Made by a program: the position numbers and the translations under genes. 64,000 nucleotides of DNA from Bretschneidera sinensis. Lineage: Eukaryota; Streptophyta; Magnoliopsida; Brassicales; Akaniaceae. The stretch spans positions 64,652,138 through 64,716,137 of the forward strand of contig CM043699.1 in NCBI GenBank assembly GCA_023935145.1, read 5' to 3'. The notes under the pieces were generated by a model. That model did not search any database, was not told the DNA's origin, and worked only from the letters and a program-made list of their open reading frames with translations. Shown here piece after piece: positions 55,836 through 64,000 of this stretch (positions are counted from its first letter, which is position 1; each line of letters opens with the position of its first letter).

Positions 55836-56559
55836 TGAGATGGACCAAAAGAGGATCCTGATTTATTTAATCTTATAAGACTTAAAAATAAAAAAAAACT
55901 TTCAAGAGATGATCTAACTTAGAAAGCATGAAATAAACAATTTAAAGAAACTAAGCTAAGAAAAGGAACATTAAAACTACCATAGATTTAACATTGCATT
56001 TTTAAAACTATTCACAAGCTAAGAAAAGCATAACATACATCTAGTGAGGAAAAAGTAAATACTAAGATTGTAAAGGAAGTAGATAGAAAGTGAACATTTA
56101 AAGCTAAGATGGATTCTAGTAGCTAAGAATTAAACTAAACTATCTAATCTGTTTTCAGGGGGTTAAACTTGTAAATGATACTAGAAATTTTATTTCAGAA
56201 ACAAAAAGATCATTTACCAACCTTTTTAGCTAAGGAAAGTTTCCACATACATATATAGTACTCAAAGATTCGTGCGTTCTTGTGGACTTGGTAAGTTGGG
56301 AGAATGAATTTGATTAAGGATTAGAAGGCTAATATTCTAGGGGTAACCAAATTCCAAAAAAAGTGCACTTTCTTAATCTTTCTTTGTTTTCCCTTTTTGT
56401 TTTTTTTTTACTATTTTCTTTCTTGTTTATAAGATCTCTTTCAATTTCTGTACTTCTCTCTCTTTTTTTGCTACTCAAAAGTCTAAAGTCTCTCTCACAA
56501 AGTTTCTTTTCTTCTTCTATTTTTCCTCTTGCTTTCTTTATGTTAAGTGGGAGTATTTA

Positions 56560-57946
56560 TAGGGGGTGAAGATTTTCCAAGGGAATGAAAAATAACAAGT
56601 GGGAGAGGGTATGGCCGGCCATGTGTAAGAGGGGAGAGAGGAGTGCAAATTTTGAGGTGTGGAGGTAACTTTTGATGCATGGAAAAGCGAAAGAGAGGTT
56701 AGGAAGGAAGCTGTGATTAACAAAGTAAGAAAGAAAGAAGAAAGACTTCCTCCTTTAGGTGGCCAACCATGGAGAAGAGGAAAGGGTGATTTTTGAGGTG
56801 TGGGGTGGCTTTTGATTTATAAGAAAAAGGGATAGAGCTTAGGAAGGAAGATGTAGCTAACTCAAAAAAAAAAAAAAAAAAAAGAGGATGGAAACTTCCT
56901 CTTTTAGTGGTCAAGGGAATATTTTTAAGCTAGACAAGTGGAAGCTAAAAATAGAAAAGTGTTTTAGGATAAGATAAAAAAAAGAGAAAGAAAAAGAAAT
57001 CTTTCTCTCATGGTCGACTATAGTAAAAGGAATAGGTTCAGTTTTTTGGTTCAAATAAGTGGAATTTGATGCATGAAAAAGTGAGAAAGAAAAAAAAAAG
57101 GAAGGTGCAATACCAATGTAAAAAGGGAGGAAGAAGATTTCCTATTTTTCTCATCAGATGGCCAACTATGTAGGCTATGAATGGTATAGATGTTTGAGGT
57201 GATAAATGAAGACTTTGATGCATGAAAAAATGGAACATCTAAAAAAATAAAGGTCCAATACCAAGGTAAAAAAGGAGGAATAAGACTTCTTATTTTTCTC
57301 ATCACATGGTCAGCTATGTATGAGATGAATGGTGCAGATTTTTGTGGTGGAAAATGAAGACTTTGATGCATGAAAAACTAGGGAAACTAAAAGAGGTTTA
57401 GTGTGTAAGACCAAGAAAAAAAGGAGGAAGAAGACTTCTTATTTTACACACTCAAATGGGTTGCAATTTACGGGAGTAATAGTGCAGATTTAGTGCATGC
57501 ATGTGATTTCAATGCATGAAAAAGTGTGAGAAGTAAAAGAGGAAAGGGGAATTAACTAGGCAAAAGAGAAGAAAAATATTTCTTCATTTTGCCACACCGT
57601 GGTTGGCCAACATAAGAGGAAAAAGTACAAATTTTTGAGTTAGACATTTGACTTTGGTGCATGAAAAAAAGTGGAAACCAAAAGTGGTAATGGGGAAATA
57701 ACAAGCCAAAAGAGATAAAAAAAAAAAGAAATCCTCCGTTGATTTTTGGCACATTGGAGAGGATAAAGGCTTAAAAAGGAAATGAGAGTTTAACAAGGGA
57801 AAAAGGAAGATGAAGTAACTCCCTTGTATTCAAATATGTGGTCGGCCACATAAAAAGAGGGTAGGAAACAAAATATTTTCTACGAAAAAGAGAGAGAACT
57901 TGTCTTGAAAATTGAAAATTCAAAAAGTGCCAAGCGGAGGGTGAAA
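56560..57946 (-). repeat. U3 tandem array of copy B, 150-170 bp units
   Basis: Roughly eight units, each with a TTTGATGCATGAAAAAGTG core, an A-rich middle (A-run at 56864-56882), a GAAGACTTCCTC part and GTGGTCGGCCA-like words, at about 56640, 56770, 56900, 57040, 57190, 57340, 57490 and 57640. The same units form 49149-50150. Confidence 0.8.
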
Positions 57947-59234
57947 TGATCTCATTGTTACTAGTGTATAAGATACTAAAACAAGTTTTGTAAATGCTTG
58001 TTAGAGAATAGGTACATTGAAATGACTCAACTAAGTAATTCCTAATGGACATTTTACTGGCTATCAATAGGAATTCTTACGTCATAGTTGTACAAGTGAT
58101 CATTGGACTTGAGGCACTATGGATGCTTGTGTATAGGTCATCATGCTTTGATGTTACTTAAATGTGATTCTAATCAGGGGTCACATAAAGGTAATGATTG
58201 GGTAGAACCATTTATGCATAGATTGAGGTATATGGGTGTACAATAGAGGAGCCATCACTCTTAATAAAATAGGGAGAATGTCTTATATGATCTGATTAAA
58301 TCATAACTTGGAAGTTTCGTAGCCAAGGTATGGTGCAAATTAGAAAGGAGTTTTTAATTTCACAATTTAAGTTATGGACGATCAAGATACATATGATTAA
58401 ATAATTAAGACTTGACAATAAATCACTGCCTAACGTTTAATCAAGGACATTGCGTGATGGAATGATTGAATTGTATAGTGACTGACAAAGGAAAGGTTTA
58501 CATTAATTCATATTACCTGGGTAATCATGACATATTGTTAGGTGCCAATCATGACCTATGGAAGCCCTTAAGAATTAATCCTAATTAATTCTTAATCATA
58601 CGAAGATTTAAAAAAGTTTCATTAAAATTAAAATTAAAAGGAGTTTTAATTTATTGTTGAAATTCAATTGTTATGTGAAAGTTACGACCTACTGCTATTG
58701 CAATATTAAACCTAAGGGGCTACACACAATAGGAAAATTATATGAATAGAGAAATTAAAGAGTCAATGGAGAGATTTTTAGGAATTATATTAAACCAGGG
58801 ATTTAATTGAAATCCTAAAATCCTTGAGCATTTAGGAGTAAAGGTTTAATACAAATAATGTATAGATTTGATGAAAACCCTAATGGTCATTATTAGAGAT
58901 TAAGATCAGATCTTAAGCTTTCTCTCTAAAAGTCACCAGTAAAAAATCTCAAGGAGCAAGCACCCTATAATTTTTAGTCACATTGATTGGAGATCTTTAG
59001 TTCTTCATTGCTTGTGTAGATATGCTTAAAGGTCGGAGGCTTGAACAGCTTTTGAACTTGTCTTCAAAGGATCAACAAGAATCCCCATCAATGAAAGGTA
59101 TAAATCTCTAATATTGTATGGAGATTATATTTATCATTCTAATAGATTCATATAGAATTTCTTATGGGAAGTTTATTGGCATAATTGAAAAAAAAGTTAA
59201 ATTATGCTGCATTTTCTATGCCGATAGATTTACA
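57947..59234 (+). repeat. Copia-like LTR, first copy
   Basis: 1288 bp, TGATCTCATTG...GATTTACA, directly repeated at 61302-62618: ACTAAAACAAGTT, GGACATTTTACT, TACTTAAATGTGATTCTAAT, GTTACGACCTACT, AGGAGTAA and more in order. It interrupts the U3 array of copy B. The sequence after it, TGTGGGGAAAG, is a poor match to the Copia primer-binding site. Confidence 0.82.
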
Positions 59235-60087
59235 TGTGGGGAAAGTAGCTTTAATGGCAGTAGATCAATGGTAAGGGTTCATAAAGTAGAACCCCGTCGA
59301 GAGCTCATGATTGCTATAGCAATATAGGTTATAGAATCGAATGAAGGAGATAAAGATGAAACTATGTTTCAATATGGGAAATGGTTGAAAGCTTTTCCAT
59401 TAAAAATGAGGCTTTGAAGAATGGAAGGTTTTTAGTCAGGATGAAGCAAGTGGATGACCAAAAGAGTATGAAATATTGTAGTGGAAAGTAGCTCGAATGA
59501 AAGTAAGTAGCAAGGGCTAATAATGTGGCATTTCATCAAGAGCTCATGGTTGATCCAACAATACATGCTACATAATCGAACTGGGAGAGAAGGACTAAGG
59601 ACCATATTATTAGGCCAAATAATGTGCCACAGGTGGAGGTCTCTAGGGAGAAGGAAGGGATGATTGATAGTAGTATGCCCTACAAGCCAATAGCATTTGA
59701 TGTCTAGGTATATTAATTATAATTGATCTTATTTATTTAATCACAATAAATATCAATTTATTCATATTATTTATCATGTTCATTACAAATCACATTGCAT
59801 GTGTTGACATGATAAAGCCCTGATGAGAGCCATAAAAGGCATCTCAACAATGTTTAATTGTTAGCATTTTAGGATTGATCTCAGTCTTTATTGCATTTTT
59901 ATATGTTAATAACTCTAAAGTGATATTATTGGACCACTGACTTATTTCTTTGCATATTCAGGTACTTTGAGTCCAAAAGAGAAGAAAAAGCGATCGTTGC
60001 TTAAAGCGCCAAGATTCCATGCATAACGGAGTGTTGGAGTGGTTGCGGAGAAGCAAACATAAAGAAAAAAATCAAGTCATCAGTGTA

Positions 60088-60250
60088 CACTGCGGTGCCC
60101 CTCAGCCAGCACCGCGGTGCCTAAAAACCTCCACATCTTGAACCATCAGTGTGCACCGCGGTGCTCCTCAGCCAGCACCGCGGTGCCCAGAAGTACACCC
60201 AACCAAAGTTAAAGCCAACACCGCAGCGCCACAAAGGAGCACCATAGCGC
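60088..60250 (+). repeat. GC-rich palindromic repeats in the solo LTR
   Basis: GCACCGCGGTGC, a perfect 12-base palindrome, at 60109-60120, 60153-60164 and 60175-60186, plus a decayed copy at 60089. They belong to a directly repeated 41-base unit (60081-60121 and 60147-60187) containing CTCAGCCAGCACCGCGGTGC. TATA lies 90-150 bases downstream. Confidence 0.9.
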
Positions 60251-60336
60251 GCACACGATGTTATATCTCCGAATTAGAACTTAATTAGGGTTTTAAACAA
60301 TAGATTGAACCCGAAAACACCCTTGGACCTTTGTAC

Positions 60337-60344
60337 TATAAATA
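60337..60344 (+). promoter_or_regulatory. TATA box of the solo Athila-like LTR
   Basis: TATAAATA in the context ACTATAAATAGATCACTTAG. The sister LTR has TATAGATAGATCACTTAG at 48355. Confidence 0.65.
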
Positions 60345-61301
60345 GATCACTTAGGGTTTAAGAAAAGAATATCTTTTGGAAGCCTGGAAAACTCAAGGAA
60401 GCAACCAATTCTTCCCCATCAAAGTGTTCAACCATGAGCCCTATGACGAACTAATCTCCAAGCAAGGCGAAGAGATGAATCCCTAGGTGTAGTTGTTCCT
60501 ATCTTCCCTTATTTGACTAAGTTGTAATAGGAATTTATTGTCAAAACATTGTTATGATTTACTTTTTAAGCTAATTATAAGATTTTATCTATTCCGATGA
60601 TTGTATCTTTCTCCTTGATATAAATTAGTCATACTTTTCTTATGTCAAGATTGTTTGGGTATAATTGAGTCCGGTAGATTTAGCCTTTAGGTTTGTCCAT
60701 TACTGCAACATTGTCAACAAAGATATATTGTTGTTTCTTGATAAACCTATAGGATAGATCATGTGTGCACGAATCGAAAATAAAAAGTATTTCATAACAA
60801 TCATATTAGGGTTTATATATGTGCTCATTGAATATTTACCGATTGCTTGTTTGGGATATGAAACTCGCAATCGAGATAAAAATTACTAAATCAAGTTAGG
60901 AATAGGGCAACGAACCTAGGGAGGATTCTTGGATCCTTGTTGTTTCCCTATTATATTTTACAATTTATTTTACACAATTACTTCATTACCAAAAGTTCAT
61001 ATTTTCTCACTTAAATCTTTATCGTTTGTGTTATGTTCACACCTTCTTTTGTAGTTAACTTGTTTCCCTATGGAATCGACACCCCAAAGCTGTGTTACAA
61101 CAACCACGTTATGTTTTGGGCATAATCAAGCCCATAGAATAGAAGCAATGGAAATATGCACCATGATGAGATTATGCTAATGAGATGTATTTTCTTAAGA
61201 TTTATTCTTAAATGTTCCTAATCATAGGATCACTAAGAAGGGTATTAATGAATCTGGATAGATTAGTGCATACTATATTTCCTCAAGGAGTTGAGGGTGA
61301 T

Positions 61302-62618
61302 TGATCTCATGGTCACTAATGTATGAGACACTAAAACAAGTTATGTAGATTATTGTTAGACAACATGTACATCAAATTGACTTAACCATCTAATTCTTAT
61401 GGACATTTTACTAACTGTCAACAGGAGTTTGTACGTTGCATTTGTAAAAGTGGTCCTTATACTTGAGGAACAATGGATGCCTTATGTATAGGTCATTATG
61501 CTTTGTTGCTACTTAAATGTGATTCTAATCATGGGTCACAAAAGACTAATAATTGGGTATGACCACTTATGCATAGAGGTATGTGAGTGAACATAGAGGA
61601 TCCATCACTCTTACTAAAAGAGAGAGAAAGTCCTATGCAATTTGATTAAGTCATAGCTTAGAAATTCCTTGGCTAAGGTGGGGTGGAAATTAAAAAGAAA
61701 TTTCTAATTTCATCATTTAAGATATGGACTTAAGATTGAGATATATATGATTAAATAACTAAGGTTTGACAGTAATTCCATACCTTAGGATTAATCATGG
61801 ACATTGCATGATGGAAGGATTAATTACATGGTAACTAATAACACAAAGGTTCACATTAAATTCATATTCTCTTGGTAGTCATGACATACTACTAGGTGTC
61901 AATCATAACTTGTAGAAGCCCTAAAGAATTAATTGTAATTAATTCTTATTAAAATAGGGAGAATTAGAAAGAGTTTTAATTCGAATTAAATAAAAAGAAG
62001 TTTTAATTAATTAGACGGGGTTCAATTGTTACATAAAAGTTACGACCTACTACCAACTCAATACTAAACCTAAGGAGTCACACAAAATTGGATAATTGCA
62101 AGAATAAAGGAAACTGAAGGGAAAATAAGGAGAATTCTAGGAATTAAATTAAACTAGGGACTTAATTACAATTCAAAAAAATTTAGAGCTTTTAGGAGTA
62201 AGTGTTTTGTATAAGGGTTTCTATTTGATAGTGCTTTGTAAATAGAAACCCTAATGGAATTTTGGAGACATAAAATCGGATCTTAAATTTCTCTCTCTAC
62301 ATAGATGAAATTCTTAGAGCTATCACTCATGGATTTTTGGCCACCCCTTAGCTCCTATACACATAGTGTTTGACATAATCTTGACGAGGATCCTTGCTCT
62401 CTGTTGTTCATGTGGAAATGCTTAGAGGCCAAACTCTTAAATGGATCGTGAACTCATTTAATTTTCAACTGGAATCTTCATTGAGGTATAAGCCCTAACC
62501 TTGTATAGAGATATTGTGATCATGTCGTTCTAATACATTCGTAAAGAAACCTTGTTTTTAAGTTTTTCGGTATAAAATTTTTAATTTTCCACTATGCTTA
62601 TATGCTGATAAACGTAAG
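61302..62618 (+). repeat. Copia-like LTR, second copy
   Basis: 1317 bp, TGATCTCATGG...AACGTAAG. It is followed at once by TTGTATCAAAGCC, close to the Copia initiator-tRNA primer-binding site (TGGTATCAGAGCC). That would make it a 5' LTR of an element running out of the window. The purine-rich stretch before it would make it a 3' LTR. Both can hold if elements are arranged in tandem. Confidence 0.82.
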
Positions 62619-62631
62619 TTGTATCAAAGCC
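62619..62631 (+). promoter_or_regulatory. Copia-type primer-binding site
   Basis: TTGTATCAAAGCC, 11 of 13 bases like TGGTATCAGAGCC, adjacent to the LTR end. It defines plus orientation for whatever follows. Confidence 0.65.
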
Positions 62632-64000
62632 AACCCTATAAATTATTAGAATAAGTTTTAATCTTATAGTTATTGGCTTTACAAAATTTTATCTGAGTAT
62701 TTTTTAGATAGCAAATCAAGATCCTCAAAATTATATTAGGGTTTATGAAACCCTAGTTCAAGAAAATTCAAGAATGAATTCTTTAACTGATTATCATTAT
62801 GTGATGATGATATAGTTTTTGTAGAGTGTTTTTGAAATATACTAAACCAATGAAGATTGATTAAAAACAATTTCTATGATGAAAAAATATGATTTGGCAT
62901 TAAAAGAAACTGTTTTGGGCACCAAAACACAAGAAATTGCATAGAAAACTTTGCAGAAAACAGGGGGTAATCGACTACCATGGGGTGTGATCAACTACAC
63001 CATTCAGACCTCATACTTTTTGGCAAAAACTTTGGGTAGTTGACTACCCTTCAAGGTAGTCGACTACACCATTTAAAAATAAGCAAAAATAGTCATTTTT
63101 TTCCTGACCTTTATTGTTTTTGCTAGTTCTTGAGATTTCGAATTCGATTTGATTTGAAAGTAAAATTTTAAATTTTATTCAACTAAACAAATATTGTTTT
63201 ATTATCAAATAATGTATTTCAGTTAATTAAGGTTTGTTATTAATTTTGGAATAAAGTTTTAAGAAATTAGAATTTGATTAGGAATTGAAACTCCAAAATC
63301 TTTCTTACATTGGAATTACGAATTCTAATGAATAAAGAATCTAAATATTATTTGGAATAAGATTAAGAAAGAGTTTTTGAAAACTCAATTGGATTACGAA
63401 TGTAATCTAAGAATAAAACCATAACTAGAATAGAATTAATCTTGTTTAATTATCCAATTTGATTGTATGAGTGGATGATTATTGGACCTATACTTTAGCA
63501 ATTTGTTAAATTTGTTAATATTAATATTGATTATTCAATTTTAAATGAGGTTTGCATATCTCACCTTTGCTTCTTTATCTCAATGTAATTTTATTTCTCC
63601 CTCCAATGTAATTACCCTTTACTTCTTATCAAGATTTTTTATAATTATTTGATATGTATGTCTACTTAGAGTTAGATAGGATTTAATTGAGGCAAATCAA
63701 AGAGTGTGCAAGGAAGCATAGTGGGCTAATTGAAGATTGAAGACCCATTAATGTAATAATTACCTAGAATTTGACTAAGTGATTTACTTAACTGGCTCCA
63801 GTAAATCACGTTTAGAAAGTCCATAGCCATCCACTTAGGTATATATGCATGTGATGTATGTAAGTTATGCATATGATTAGATTATATGTTTCTTATATGT
63901 ATTTGATGCATGCTATATGATGAGACTTAAATGTAAAGCCAAAAAATCCCTCACGCACAACTAATTAAATATTAAGTTTCAAACAAAAATTATTAGGAAT
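62632..64000. other. AT-rich sequence after the primer-binding site
   Basis: No gag or other coding sequence up to the window end. It includes a cluster of GTAGTCGACTAC-like palindromes (62966-63070). It may be the leader of a non-autonomous Copia-like element. Confidence 0.5.
62966..63070 (+). repeat. Four GGTAGTCGACTACC-like palindromes
   Basis: GGTAATCGACTACC (62966), GTGTGATCAACTACAC (62985), GGGTAGTTGACTACCC (63034) and GGTAGTCGACTACACC (63055). Each is self-complementary or nearly so, and two are followed by ACACCATT. Confidence 0.85.

Larger units (their letters stand above)
49149..57946 (-). mobile_element. Minus-strand Gypsy-like relic, copy B
   Basis: Collinear with copy A from 52300 to about 56600, and additionally has sequence at both ends that matches itself: 49149-50150 resembles 57020-57946. 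I read 54833-57946 as the 5' LTR (minus strand, end at TGTAG 54833) and 49149-50150 or beyond as part of the 3' LTR, cut by the Athila-like element. A primer-binding-like site is at 54815-54832. No gag is left: the region matching copy A's gag flanks joins directly near 53500. No pol seen. Confidence 0.68.
54833..57946 (-). repeat. 5' LTR of copy B, right end cut
   Basis: 3.1 kb on the minus strand. The transcription-start side has a TATA-like CCTATAAATACTCC near 56550-56563, in the place of copy A's TATA. Upstream of it (higher coordinates) is a U3 of eight or more tandem units. Downstream (55530-55830) is a TG-rich minisatellite missing from copy A. A Copia-like LTR starts at 57947, so the original LTR start is lost or displaced. 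Confidence 0.65.
59816..61133 (+). mobile_element. Solo Athila-like LTR with TSD AGCCC
   Basis: 1308 bp (59821-61128), TGATGAGAGCC...GGCATAATCA, flanked by AGCCC at 59816-59820 and 61129-61133. Same family as the LTR at 47781-49148. TATA box TATAAATA at 60337-60344. GC-rich palindromic repeats at 60088-60250. No internal sequence, so it is a recombination remnant. It interrupts the region between the Copia-like LTRs. Confidence 0.94.
59235..61301 (+). other. Sequence between the two Copia-like LTRs
   Basis: Apart from the solo LTR it is only about 750 bases long. 59222-59350 and 59478-59590 are a decayed tandem pair (GAAAGTAGCT, AAGAGCTCATGGTTG-like words, AATCGAA). No gag or pol recognised. 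The last bases before 61302 (AAGGAGTTGAGGGTGAT) look like a Copia polypurine tract. Confidence 0.6.

Overview
The window looks like nuclear DNA from a flowering plant, most likely a dicot with a repeat-rich genome. It is AT-rich, has one spliced host gene with GT-AG introns, and the rest is mostly decayed, nested LTR retrotransposons of the Ty1/copia and Ty3/Gypsy types plus small MITEs. I see no bacterial operons, rRNA, tRNA or CRISPR. Exon boundaries, LTR ends and target-site duplications (TSDs) were read by eye. Lineage names come from recognising conserved domains, not from a search.

Layout, left to right. 1-3095: 3' part of a Copia element (integrase, deleted reverse transcriptase, RNase H, 3' LTR). 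3096-9031: minus-strand Gypsy-like relic ('copy A') with a stop-ridden gag and an LTR at 7192-9031. 9637-10852 plus 16353-16409: a Myb/SANT-like gene relic split by a complete Gypsy chromovirus (10853-16347, TSD AGGTA). 17441-17970: a two-copy tandem repeat. 19138-29287: an apparently intact seven-exon J-domain (DnaJ-like) gene of 145 codons. Its introns hold Harbinger-like MITEs and a solo LTR with TSD ACAAT. 31020-43088: a complete minus-strand Gypsy element of the Tat type (TSD GTAAC) with two RNase H regions, a plus-strand antisense ORF with its own TATA box, a 48-bp minisatellite and a nested 2-kb solo LTR. 44095-49148: a 5'-truncated Athila-like Gypsy element with an intact integrase ORF and a 3' LTR. 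49149-57946: a second, diverged copy ('copy B') of the minus-strand relic, rich in tandem repeats. 57947-62618: two Copia-like direct LTRs, with a solo Athila-like LTR (59821-61128, TSD AGCCC) between them. 62619-64000: non-coding sequence after a Copia-type primer-binding site.

The only gene likely to make a cellular protein is the J-domain co-chaperone. The retroelement genes carry stops, frameshifts or deletions. The least explained signals are clusters of GC-rich palindromes just upstream of LTR TATA boxes (14-mer TGCGATCGATCGCA; 12-mer GCACCGCGGTGC), a further palindrome family at 62966-63070, and the promoter-bearing antisense ORF of the Tat element.
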